The notes beneath the pieces were generated by a model. It saw nothing but the letters and a program-made list of their open reading frames with translations. It searched no databases and was not told the DNA's origin. A stretch of DNA of 64,000 nt. Origin: Brevibacterium linens ATCC 9172 (GTDB lineage Bacteria > Actinomycetota > Actinomycetes > Actinomycetales > Brevibacteriaceae). Each line of letters begins with the position of its first letter. Within the stretch, counting starts at the first letter, position 1. Positions 43,788-50,948 of this stretch are shown here, one piece after another. The stretch covers positions 93,666 through 157,665 of the forward strand of contig NZ_FXYY01000008.1 in NCBI RefSeq assembly GCF_900169165.1, given 5' to 3'. Position numbers and translations under genes: made by a program.

Positions 43788-44801
43788 TCAGAGCCCGGCG
43801 GCCGCCTTGACGATCCACCCGAGCAGCACGGCCAACAGTGCGGCGGCCGGGATCGTCAGCAGCCAGACGCCGAACATCGGCAGGAAGTATCTCGCTCTGG
43901 CGTGGCCCTTGCGTCCGGCGTATTGGGTGCCGAGGATCGATGAGCCGAGCACGAAGGTCAACGACACAGGAACACGCATGATCAGGGCTGCGGTGTACAT
44001 GAGGATCGCGGCCGCGCCATCGGCGATGGAGGATTTGAGTGGGTCGAGGCCGACCATGCGCACGGACAGCGTCTGGACCACTCGCCATCCGCTCAGTCCG
44101 GTACCCAGAGCCAGTGCCGCGGCGATGAGGAGGCGCACCGGCCAGGAGATCTCGACGACGGAGAGGACATCGTGCGGTTGAGTGTCGACCGCGAGAATGC
44201 CGACCATGACCAAAGCCGCGACCTTCTGCGCGTCCTGGACTCCGTGGACGAGCGACAGAGACGCGGTGAGCACCGAATCGACCATGCGTGCGCCCCGGAA
44301 CAACGGCTTCGGTGGGGTGGACGCGAGTGACTTCGACAGGATGAGCGTGAGCACCCACGCGAGGATGAAACCGAGGATGGGTGAGAGCACCAGCGGCCAC
44401 ACGACGTTGTTCATCGCATGCTCGGCGTTGACGGAGAAGCCGAAGACGATTCCCGCACCGAGCAGGCCGCCGATGAGACAGTGAGTCGACGACACCGGCA
44501 GCGCAAGGTAGTAGGTGAACAGACTCCACGTCGTCGCCGCCACGAAGGCGATGATCAAGGTGGTGAGAATGAGGTCGGTCGAACCGGAGAACAGCACGAT
44601 CTGGTTGGCCACCACGATGGCGATTCCCTCACCGAGGAGCGCACCGATGAAGTTGAAGACGACGGCCAGGCTGAGCGCCCACCCGGGTCGCATCGCCCGC
44701 CCGATGACCGCATTGCCGACGGTCAGGGCAGCGTCGTGGAATCCGTTCGAGCCGGCGAAGATCACCGCGGCGACGATGACTGCCGCCAAGAGCAGCTCCA
44801 C
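43788..44801 (-). CDS. pit: Low-affinity inorganic phosphate transporter (PiT family)
   Basis: 337 residues from GTG 44801, with AAGGAG inside the end of the upstream gene. The two inverted PiT motifs are present: GSNGFHDAALTVGNAV at the N-terminus and LSLVHGVQDAQKVAAL near residue 190. About 10 hydrophobic segments are seen. The N-terminal motif reads AALTVGNA where many members have AANAVAT. It imports phosphate with a cation. It is coupled to the upstream DUF47 gene with a 3-base gap, the normal partner of Pit. Convergent with DUF4383. Confidence 0.93.
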   Translation of the reverse strand: MELLLAAVIVAAVIFAGSNGFHDAALTVGNAVIGRAMRPGWALSLAVVFNFIGALLGEGIAIVVANQIVLFSGSTDLILTTLIIAFVAATTWSLFTYYLALPVSSTHCLIGGLLGAGIVFGFSVNAEHAMNNVVWPLVLSPILGFILAWVLTLILSKSLASTPPKPLFRGARMVDSVLTASLSLVHGVQDAQKVAALVMVGILAVDTQPHDVLSVVEISWPVRLLIAAALALGTGLSGWRVVQTLSVRMVGLDPLKSSIADGAAAILMYTAALIMRVPVSLTFVLGSSILGTQYAGRKGHARARYFLPMFGVWLLTIPAAALLAVLLGWIVKAAAGL

Positions 44802-44804
44802 GGA

Positions 44805-45425
44805 CTACGACTCCTTGATCGCGATAGCCGCGACCACCTTGCCGAGCTCGGTGAACCCATGTGCGGCCCGGACGAAGGCTTGCCCGAGTTGAGACACCGC
44901 CGCCATATAGGTCAGTCCCCGTTTGGAGTTCGGAACCGCGTCCGACATCCGCCACTGCAGGCTCTCGACCTGGTAGGTCAGCCGGTTGATCGCGTCGACG
45001 TAGTCCCACTGGTCGAGCTTGCCCGGCAGTCGGGTGATCATCCGCGAGGTGTGGTCCGTCTGGTTCGACAGCACGGCCAGGGTCTCGGGGACGCCGGACG
45101 GCAACGGGTCGAAGGCTCCGGAGGCGAGAACGTATCCGACTCCGTGCAGCCGGTGGCAGATCTCGCGCATATGGTGGCTGAGCAGGTAGAGGTCGTTGCG
45201 GTCGAACGGGGTGATGTAGTTCTCGCGCAGCGCACGCAGCATCGCGCCCATGTCTTCATCGGCCCTGTCCCCGATCTCGCGGAGGCGGTCGGCGACGTCG
45301 CGTCGTTCGCTGATTTCGATTCCGGAGAGTTCGGCGAGAACCAGGTTGCACTGACGCATCTGAGAGACGAGATCGGACAACCGCTCATAGAACACCTTGT
45401 CCTGCGGTACCCGCTTGAGCCGCAT
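44805..45425 (-). CDS. DUF47 (PhoU-like) Pit accessory protein
   Basis: 206 residues from ATG 45425 with GGAGGATCGC directly upstream; the frame extends to 45470 without support. It is all-helical and Glu/Asp/Arg-rich, with MRQCNLVLAELSG and DRNDLYLLSHHMREICHRLH typical of DUF47 proteins, which share the PhoU fold. These accompany PiT transporters and modulate them. pit follows after 3 bases. Confidence 0.92.
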   Translation of the reverse strand: MRLKRVPQDKVFYERLSDLVSQMRQCNLVLAELSGIEISERRDVADRLREIGDRADEDMGAMLRALRENYITPFDRNDLYLLSHHMREICHRLHGVGYVLASGAFDPLPSGVPETLAVLSNQTDHTSRMITRLPGKLDQWDYVDAINRLTYQVESLQWRMSDAVPNSKRGLTYMAAVSQLGQAFVRAAHGFTELGKVVAAIAIKES

Positions 45426-45765
45426 GCGATCCTCCTGCCCGGGGCCCGGACAAGCCGGACGAATATGCATGATGTCTCAATGATATGTGCCGGACACTGG
45501 ACCGAGAGCGCCTCTCGGCGGAAGGCCGCTCGAAGCGGCTGAATTTGGAGCCCGGGGCTTCAGCGATCCAGCGTCCGGTGGCCCGAAGGCCACCCCCTAC
45601 GATACTCGTTCGTGCTCATGAGTCCACCGCCGAGGCGGCTCTTCGTCCGTTGAGAATCTCACAGTCGATGTCGTGGTCGGAAGGGAATATCCGGTCCCGA
45701 CGGGGACCGCGCTCATTCGGTCGGGCGGGGCCGCCTCGGCGAGGGGATTGCCGGCGGGCTGAAGA
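45426..45765. other. Intergenic region with CCGCCTCGGCGA copies and a hairpin
   Basis: No gene seen. It contains a 7-bp hairpin, GGTGGCC-CGAA-GGCCACC (45577-45594), that reads as a stable UUCG-loop stem on the minus strand and may end the transcript of the downstream-reading gene at 45766. CCGCCTCGGCGA-type motifs occur at ~45629 (reverse, one mismatch) and 45731; a third exact copy at ~45777 overlaps the end of the neighbouring gene. The DUF47/pit promoter should lie at the left end. Confidence 0.6.
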
Positions 45766-46353
45766 TCAGTCGAGACCGCCTCGGCGATGGGCGACGGCCG
45801 CGTCGGACAGGTCCTGGGACAGCTGGCGCAGGCGGACGGCGGTGTCGTGGTCATCGGTGCCCGCCGCGCAGATGCCGACGAAGGCGGCGGCGCGCAGCAG
45901 CGCGATGACGACGTCGCCGCGGAAGGCGCCGACGAGGATCTCGTCGATGGCGTGGGCCACCTCGTCGGGGCCGGCGGGCAGTTCGACGCCGGCGAGGATC
46001 TCGTCGTAGCCGATGCCCTCGGTGGTGCGACGTTGGCCGTCGGAGAACATCTCGGCGAGTTCGCGGGGTGCGGACTTGATCCATTGGCGCAGGGCGTAGA
46101 GGCGCCACAGTGCGCCGGGTGCGGAGACGGCGGGAGCGGCGGACCACATCTCGGCGATGACCTCGAAGCCGATGTCATCGGCGAGTTCGACGAAGCGCCT
46201 GGTGGCAGCCTCGTCGCGGTTGCCGTCTGAATCGCCGAGCAGCAATGCTGCGGTCGCGTGCGAGGTCTCCGACCGGGCGACGGGATCGTCGACGGCACCG
46301 ACGGAGTCGAGGTCGGCCAGGGGAACGGGACGGTGAAAAGCACGCTGTGACAT
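45766..46353 (-). CDS. Conserved-looking actinobacterial protein of unknown function
   Basis: 195 residues from ATG 46353 (a TTG two codons upstream is the alternative). It is soluble and acidic, with helices throughout. A Trp-rich centre, MWSAAPAVSAPGALWRLYAL, and the Asp-rich YDEILAGVELPAGPDEV resemble a small protein family I have seen only in Actinobacteria, but I cannot name it. No catalytic motif is evident. The codon use matches neighbouring host genes. Confidence 0.75.
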   Translation of the reverse strand: MSQRAFHRPVPLADLDSVGAVDDPVARSETSHATAALLLGDSDGNRDEAATRRFVELADDIGFEVIAEMWSAAPAVSAPGALWRLYALRQWIKSAPRELAEMFSDGQRRTTEGIGYDEILAGVELPAGPDEVAHAIDEILVGAFRGDVVIALLRAAAFVGICAAGTDDHDTAVRLRQLSQDLSDAAVAHRRGGLD

Positions 46354-46528
46354 GGTCAAGGCAGTTTAGTCCCTGCCGGGGTGCGCGGACTAGGACGTGG
46401 AGCACATTCGGGTTTTCTCCGCACGGTCAGGTTCTGCTCTCTGGACTCACAACGGACGCCATTAAACTTGAGGATGATTCGTGACTGCGACCCGCAGTCG
46501 CGAGTGACCGAAACGAGGAGGAACTCTC

Positions 46529-47467
46529 GTGGCACAATCATCAGTGGCGAAGAAGGGCCTCGACAAGGCTGCGAAGTTGGCAGTCAATGACGACGGCACC
46601 CTCAATCCCCGCGCCCAGTCGATATTGTCGCGTCTGCTGTCCGTGCAGCGGCCCGTCGCGTTGGCCTATGTGCGCAGTCTGCGCCGCCGGCACCCTGACG
46701 CGACCCCGGAAGAGCTCATCACGATCATTCGTCGGCACTACCTGGCCCTGACAACCTCGGGAGGTGCGGCAGTCGGTGCGACTGCCGCCGTTCCGGGACT
46801 GGGCACGACGGCGGCACTCGGAGTGGCTGGGGCGGAGACCGCCGGATTCCTCGAGGGCACAGCGCTGTTCGCGCAGGCGATCTCGGAGATCCATGGTCTG
46901 CCCGTGGCCGACGCCAAGCGGGCGAACGCCCTGGTCCTCGGCCTCATGCTGGGCAAGGACGGGAAGAACCTCGTCCAGAAGTTCAGCAAGCAGAACGGCG
47001 GCGTCGAGTCGATGTTCGGCAGCTGGGGCGCCACCGTGACGAAGCAGCTGCCTACCCCTCTTGTCGATCTGCTCGTGCGCAAGCTGCGCAAGACCTTCAT
47101 CCGCAAGTTCGCCGCCCGTGCCGGTGGGTCGTTCGTCGGTCGGCTGCTGCCCTTCGGCGTCGGGGCGGTCATCGGTGCCGTGGTGAATGCGCAGATGGCG
47201 CGGAAGGTCGCTGCGGAATCGAAAGAGGCCTTCGGTGCTGCGCCGACGATCTTCCCCATCGAGACAGATCCCGAATACGTGGCGCCGAAGAAGGACCGGA
47301 AGCTGCTCGCAGGGCTGCGCAATGTCCGTGCGCTGGCCGGGAAGCTGAAGAAGGACAGAGCCATCGAGTCCGAGGTCATCGAACCCATTGATCACGAAGA
47401 GCTCGAATCGCCGGACGGTCCGCCTCGCACGTACACCGCAGAGGATCGTCGCGGACTGGAGAAGTAG
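46529..47467 (+). CDS. EcsC-like protein, function unknown
   Basis: 312 residues from GTG 46529 with GGAGGAACTCTC upstream. Residues ~75-115 form a Gly/Ala-rich hydrophobic stretch, GGAAVGATAAVPGLGTTAAL, followed by more amphipathic helices and a second Gly-rich hydrophobic patch, FVGRLLPFGVGAVIGAVVNA. This layout resembles EcsC-family membrane-associated proteins, though I cannot be sure. The N- and C-terminal thirds are basic and acidic respectively. It lies just upstream of tRNA-Lys. Confidence 0.75.
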   Translation: MAQSSVAKKGLDKAAKLAVNDDGTLNPRAQSILSRLLSVQRPVALAYVRSLRRRHPDATPEELITIIRRHYLALTTSGGAAVGATAAVPGLGTTAALGVAGAETAGFLEGTALFAQAISEIHGLPVADAKRANALVLGLMLGKDGKNLVQKFSKQNGGVESMFGSWGATVTKQLPTPLVDLLVRKLRKTFIRKFAARAGGSFVGRLLPFGVGAVIGAVVNAQMARKVAAESKEAFGAAPTIFPIETDPEYVAPKKDRKLLAGLRNVRALAGKLKKDRAIESEVIEPIDHEELESPDGPPRTYTAEDRRGLEK

Positions 47468-47568
47468 GGTCGGCCCGGAGCCGATCAGCCCGTTGCCGGT
47501 TCCGGCTTCCGGGTGCCGGTTCCGACTTCCGGTTGCCGGCCAAGGCCCGTCGAGAGCGGGCTGCGGGT

Positions 47569-47598
47569 TTGAGTAAATCGGGCGCAAACCTCTACTAT
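47569..47598 (+). promoter_or_regulatory. Promoter of tRNA-Lys
   Basis: TTGAGT (47569) and TACTAT (47593) are separated by 18 bp and lie 56 bases before the mature tRNA. They match the housekeeping sigma consensus well. Two imperfect ~20-bp GCCGGTTCCG-type repeats lie just upstream (47492-47537). Confidence 0.65.
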
Positions 47599-47653
47599 TA
47601 GTTCGTCTCCATCATGTGTCAGCAGGCCGGTGTCCTGCAGTGGTGATGGGGCG

Positions 47654-47729
47654 GGGCCTCTAGCTCAGTTGGTAGAGCAGCGGACTTTTAATCCGCGGGT
47701 CGTGGGTTCGATCCCCACGGGGCCCACCA
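47654..47729 (+). tRNA. tRNA-Lys (anticodon UUU), CCA encoded; attL of the integrated element
   Basis: The 76-base cloverleaf is complete: acceptor GGGCCTC pairs with GGGGCCC, the D-arm is GCTC-AGTTGGTAGA-GC, the anticodon stem GCGGA/TCCGC encloses CTTTTAA with anticodon TTT, and the T-arm is GTGGG-TTCGATC-CCCAC. Discriminator A is followed by CCA. The 3-prime 22 bases (47707-47728) are the left copy of the attachment core. The integration restores the full tRNA. Confidence 0.97.
47707..47728 (+). other. attL core
   Basis: The sequence beginning TTCGATCCCCACGGGGCC and ending CACC lies in the T-arm and acceptor end of tRNA-Lys and is repeated exactly at 57850-57871. Flanking bases differ on both sides, which defines the 22-bp core. 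Confidence 0.95.
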
Positions 47730-47740
47730 CGAAACAGGAG

Positions 47741-47770
47741 CCGCGATCCGCTTGATCTAGGGGATCGCGG
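47741..47770 (+). terminator. Element-borne terminator behind tRNA-Lys
   Basis: CCGCGATCC (47741) pairs with GGATCGCGG (47762) around a 12-base loop, followed by ATCTTT. It starts 12 bases after the tRNA and so replaces the host terminator that integration moved 10 kb away. It could also end the integrase transcript from the other side. Confidence 0.75.
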
Positions 47771-47796
47771 ATCTTTCCATTTCTGGAATCGTACCT

Positions 47797-47828
47797 ATTG
47801 GCGCATTATTGGCGCACTTTTAACGAGA
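47797..47828 (+). repeat. Left integrase arm-type sites
   Basis: ATTGGCGCATT (47797) and ATTGGCGCACTTTT with CGAGA three bases on (47808-47828) lie in tandem at 11-bp spacing. The second has a 19-of-21 match at the right end (57744). They overlap the last codons of the integrase gene. Confidence 0.75.
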
Positions 47829-48915
47829 CTTGACGTGATCTCTGCTGATCCAACGCGACTGAAACGGCTTCGAGGTCGTCATCGAACAGATCCGCGTACG
47901 TGTCGAGAGTCATGGCTGCGGAAGCGTGCCCGAGCATCCGCTGAACCACCTTCACATTCGCACCTGCCGACACTGCCAACGATGCCGCGGTGTGCCGGAA
48001 GTCGTGCGGAGACAGATCACGCTTGATCCCCGCCTCAGCCATGGCCTTCGAGAACCATGACCGCTCATTCTTCGGCCTGACAATGAACTTCCCTGTCCTC
48101 GGCCCGGTGAACACCAGGTCATCGTGACCCTTGCCCTCGCACTGCCGTGCCAGGAGCTTCACGAGGAACTCTGGCACGGGCACGCTGCGCCGCTCGTGGG
48201 ACTTCGGTGTGCCCTCGACGATCTTCGAGCCCACCTCGACAGCATTCGCCTCAACGTTGATCCGCTTGCGCAACAGGTCAAGGTGACGCACACGCAGGCC
48301 GGCCATTTCACCCCACCTGAGTCCCGTATAGCAGGCGAGATAGACAAGCACCGTCCACTGCCCCTCAGCGGCCTCGGCTAGCTTCTGAACCTCGGCATGC
48401 GACAGGTACACGCGGCTGCGCTTCTTCTTCCTCGGCAGGTTCCCCGGATCAGCTGCGGGGTTCGACGGGATCATGCGGTCTTTCACCGCGTCCTCGAGCA
48501 TTCCCCGCAACACCAGGTGAGCGTGTTCGATCGTCGTGGCACCCTTGCCGGCTGCGGTCATCGTCGACACCCAATCGGCCACCTCGGACGGTCTGATCGT
48601 CCCGATCTGCCGCCCCGACCACACCGGGCCCGTGTGGATCCGCCACGCGATCTCATACCGGCGCCGCGTCGAGGCTTTGATCCCCGATTTCCGCGCATAC
48701 CAGTCATCCCAAAGTTGCCCGACAGTCGTCTTCCCCGCCGAGGCTTTTATGTAGGTGCCCTTCGAAATCTCGCTGACAGTATCGCTCATCCACTGCTCGG
48801 CTGAGGCTTTCGTGGTGAAGCCGCGCTTCTGCGTCCGTCGCCCCGTCTCGTCGACGTAGAGGACGCGGTAACGCTTCCGCCCCTTGCTGGTGGTGTAGCG
48901 GTTAATCGTCGCCAT
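47806..48915 (-). CDS. int: Tyrosine-type phage integrase
   Basis: 369 residues. An N-terminal AP2-like arm-binding domain (KGRKRYRVLYVDETGRR) and a SAM-like core-binding domain (~65-150) precede the catalytic domain. Catalytic residues are visible: Arg in TGLRWGEMAGL, HxxR in HDFRHTAASLA, His in MLGHASAAM and the nucleophile Tyr in TLDTYADLF. It reads towards tRNA-Lys and its stop codon lies inside the left arm-type sites, which is usual for tRNA-targeting integrases. The gene is 10 bases downstream of the repressor's last codons with a small overlap (48902-48915). Confidence 0.97.
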   Translation of the reverse strand: MATINRYTTSKGRKRYRVLYVDETGRRTQKRGFTTKASAEQWMSDTVSEISKGTYIKASAGKTTVGQLWDDWYARKSGIKASTRRRYEIAWRIHTGPVWSGRQIGTIRPSEVADWVSTMTAAGKGATTIEHAHLVLRGMLEDAVKDRMIPSNPAADPGNLPRKKKRSRVYLSHAEVQKLAEAAEGQWTVLVYLACYTGLRWGEMAGLRVRHLDLLRKRINVEANAVEVGSKIVEGTPKSHERRSVPVPEFLVKLLARQCEGKGHDDLVFTGPRTGKFIVRPKNERSWFSKAMAEAGIKRDLSPHDFRHTAASLAVSAGANVKVVQRMLGHASAAMTLDTYADLFDDDLEAVSVALDQQRSRQVSLKVRQ

Positions 48916-49285
48916 TGCGCTCGTCTCGTTTCAATGCCTTCACGAACTTCGATATGAGATCGAGGTCCTGCTGAGCATCCACAAGTGCTTGCTGTGCGTG
49001 CGCGAGTCGAGACTCAATGTTCGACATGAGCACTTTGTCTCCCCACACCTTGACCCTAGATCCGAACGGTGTCCCTTTGTACAGATTCCCGCCGAGTATC
49101 CCCTCAAGGGCCTCGAGGTCTTCCAGGTCATCGACTGGCTGAGAGTTGTGTTCAACACGGCTCACCGTGGTCTGGTGCCAGTGCGTCCGGCCAGCTTCAC
49201 GCATTTTCTCCGCTAACCCGGCCTGAGACAGTCGCGCCGTCTTGCGCAGCAGGCGGATGTTCTCGCCTATGAAGTAGTCACTCAT
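48902..49285 (-). CDS. XRE-type repressor of the element
   Basis: 127 residues from ATG 49285. Residues 1-75 are a helix-turn-helix: GENIRLLRKTARLSQAGLAE, then HWHQTTVSRVEHNSQ. The C-terminal half is a charged coiled coil (ESRLAHAQQALVDAQQDLDL) that probably dimerises; there is no RecA-cleavable LexA-type peptidase domain, so induction may need an antirepressor, as in phage satellites. It overlaps the integrase start by 14 bases. It is divergent from the excisionase-like gene, with GAACACA half-sites in between. Confidence 0.88.
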   Translation of the reverse strand: MSDYFIGENIRLLRKTARLSQAGLAEKMREAGRTHWHQTTVSRVEHNSQPVDDLEDLEALEGILGGNLYKGTPFGSRVKVWGDKVLMSNIESRLAHAQQALVDAQQDLDLISKFVKALKRDERNGDD

Positions 49286-49352
49286 GAACACAGAATAACT
49301 GACACTTGTGTTCGTTGTCATTATATGCTGTACTGTACTCAGATTGAACACA
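49286..49352. promoter_or_regulatory. Repressor/excisionase intergenic switch with GAACACA half-sites
   Basis: GAACACA occurs at 49286 and 49346, and its complement TGTGTTC at 49307; a fourth copy, TGTGTTC at 49147, lies inside the repressor gene within the palindrome GTGTTCAACAC. The region is AT-rich and drives divergent transcription. These are candidate repressor operators. Confidence 0.6.
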
Positions 49353-49370
49353 ATCTATTCAGGAGGAACG

Positions 49371-49574
49371 ATGACCACCACACCGATCGCAGACAAGGGA
49401 GTCTTCACCCCCGAAGACCTCGCCAAACGATATGACACCAGCACCGCCGCCCTCGCCACACTCCGGCACAAGGGCAAGGGGCCGCGATTCTTCAAGATGG
49501 GTCGCCGCGTCTACTACCGGCTGGACGACGTTCTCGCCTATGAGGAAGCGGCCATGCAGGAGCGCACGGCATGA
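49371..49574 (+). CDS. Excisionase-family helix-turn-helix protein
   Basis: 67 residues from ATG 49371 with AGGAGGAACG upstream. The MerR-like helix-turn-helix (FTPEDLAKRYDTSTAALATL) and the wing (GPRFFKMGRRVYYRLDDVLA) match the HTH_17/excisionase family. As the first rightward gene after the repressor it is the likely recombination directionality factor or activator. The stop overlaps the next ATG (ATGA). Confidence 0.85.
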   Translation: MTTTPIADKGVFTPEDLAKRYDTSTAALATLRHKGKGPRFFKMGRRVYYRLDDVLAYEEAAMQERTA

Positions 49575-50128
49575 AGTTGCCGGCCATATATGAGCAGTCG
49601 ATCGACGACCTCGAGAACTTCGAGATGAGCGGCGACGACCTCGCCGTAATTTCGAACAGCTACCAACGAATCGAAGACAAAAAAGAAGCGGCCGCTGCAC
49701 CCATGCCTAGGAAAACGACCGCTTCTCACCAGTGCCAAATCACCCAACAGGAGGATGAAATGCCTACCACCAATTCTACCAACGTTCCCGCCCAGAAGTC
49801 GCCTACTTGGGCCGTTCCCGCGAAACGCTGGCAGTCCGGAACAGACGTGATGCATCAAGGCGTGACCCGTCGACTCGAACGACTCAACAAGGACGGCAGT
49901 GAATACCACTTCGAGGTCGAACTCACACAGTTGGAGGAAGTCGGCAGTGGTTTCGTCACCGACCCGTACTTCTGTGTCAGGGCAGGCGGTGAAGGCACCT
50001 ACGACGCAGTGTTCACCGTCGACATTGCCGAGCTCGAGAACGTCGCCGACTGGCTTTGCAGCATCGTCGAGAAGGCTCAGCAGTGTAGCGACGGGTCTGG
50101 ACTCAAGCTGAACAAGGGTGACAAATGA
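49571..50128 (+). CDS. Element protein of unknown function, possible nested start
   Basis: 185 residues if started at ATG 49571 (ATGA overlap with the excisionase-like gene). A perfect AGGAGG lies just before an in-frame ATG at 49760, which would give a 122-residue product (MPTTNSTNVPAQ...). Residues 1-63 are acidic then low-complexity, and 64-185 look globular with FHFEVELTQLEEVGSGFV-like strands and acidic helices near the end. Two products from one gene are possible. No family is recognised. Confidence 0.7.
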   Translation: MKLPAIYEQSIDDLENFEMSGDDLAVISNSYQRIEDKKEAAAAPMPRKTTASHQCQITQQEDEMPTTNSTNVPAQKSPTWAVPAKRWQSGTDVMHQGVTRRLERLNKDGSEYHFEVELTQLEEVGSGFVTDPYFCVRAGGEGTYDAVFTVDIAELENVADWLCSIVEKAQQCSDGSGLKLNKGDK

Positions 50129-50562
50129 GGACCGCGAAGCAAGTCTATGAGCGGTACTCCCGCGGTAGGTATTCCGACCTGGACAGACTCGCAAAGCACA
50201 TCACCGAATCGTGGCTTGACGAGTCGTACTACCCGGAGGAGCTTCTGGGCGGGGCTCGCTGGACCGAGCTGTTTCGTGCGACCGGGCCGATCGTCAATGG
50301 TGTCCGCACGTCGCATATCAAGCTACCCCGCACCATTTATCGGACAGCTGTTCCGGCAACGGTTGACTGCCTGACATGGACGGTGAGCTATAGAACCGCC
50401 AAGCTGCTCGTCACCGAAACGCAGTGGCCGAGCTCCGATCGGTGCGTCTGGGCAGCGACATCGCGACCAGAAGCAACCCTCGCCAGCTTCTACGGCAACC
50501 CCTATCGGCCCGATCAGGTCGTCGTCGACCCGCTCTTGCTCGACGACATACGCCCGATCTGA
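50125..50562 (+). CDS. Element protein of unknown function
   Basis: 145 residues. The ATG overlaps the stop of the preceding gene (ATGA). The N-terminus is basic and aromatic (KQVYERYSRGRYSDLDRLAK) and the remainder is mixed. There is no membrane segment or known motif. It is followed by a strong hairpin, so it ends the early operon. It is one of the few candidates for a small-terminase or redirecting function, but nothing in the sequence shows this. Confidence 0.65.
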   Translation: MRTAKQVYERYSRGRYSDLDRLAKHITESWLDESYYPEELLGGARWTELFRATGPIVNGVRTSHIKLPRTIYRTAVPATVDCLTWTVSYRTAKLLVTETQWPSSDRCVWAATSRPEATLASFYGNPYRPDQVVVDPLLLDDIRPI

Positions 50563-50601
50563 ATTGACCACCCGATCGCACTTACCCATGCCAGGAAGTG
50601 C

Positions 50602-50638
50602 GTGGGGGTGCGTGGCCGTAAGCGTCACGCACCCCCAC
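50602..50638 (+). terminator. 13-bp perfect hairpin between early and replication genes
   Basis: GTGGGGGTGCGTG (50602) pairs exactly with CACGCACCCCCAC (50626) around an 11-base loop. It divides the early genes from the replication/packaging genes and may end early transcription or attenuate read-through. Confidence 0.75.
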
Positions 50639-50648
50639 CGAGAACACG

Positions 50649-50948
50649 ATGACCAAGTACCTCAGCAAAGACGAGGAAACCTTGAAGATCTACCACGGCG
50701 GCACACAAGTCGCCTACGACCGAGGGCACCGAGAAGGTCACTTCGCCGGATGGAACCAAGGCGTGATCGTCGCCCAAGTCAACGACAACGAATTCCTGCG
50801 CGGCCTCCGCGACCATATCGCCGCCTACCCACGAGAGGACGGCGACACCGTCACCGTGAGCCGAGCGTTCCTCGAGAACCTCGTCAGCACCATCGACGCG
50901 AAACGCGCCAACAACAACGCCAACATCGAAAGGAGGAAGAAGGCATGA
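50649..50948 (+). CDS. Small element protein of unknown function
   Basis: 99 residues. It is hydrophilic, with the start MTKYLSKDEETLKIYHGGTQ and a basic C-terminus rich in Asn and Arg (DAKRANNNANIERRKKA). The stop overlaps the ATG of the RepA-like gene (ATGA), so they are coupled. It could be a replication accessory protein. No family is recognised. Confidence 0.65.
   Translation: MTKYLSKDEETLKIYHGGTQVAYDRGHREGHFAGWNQGVIVAQVNDNEFLRGLRDHIAAYPREDGDTVTVSRAFLENLVSTIDAKRANNNANIERRKKA

Noticed and set aside
47806..47828. Left GGCGCA repeats as a terminator
   Set aside because: They are direct, not inverted, repeats and recur at the other end of the element, which fits integrase arm sites.
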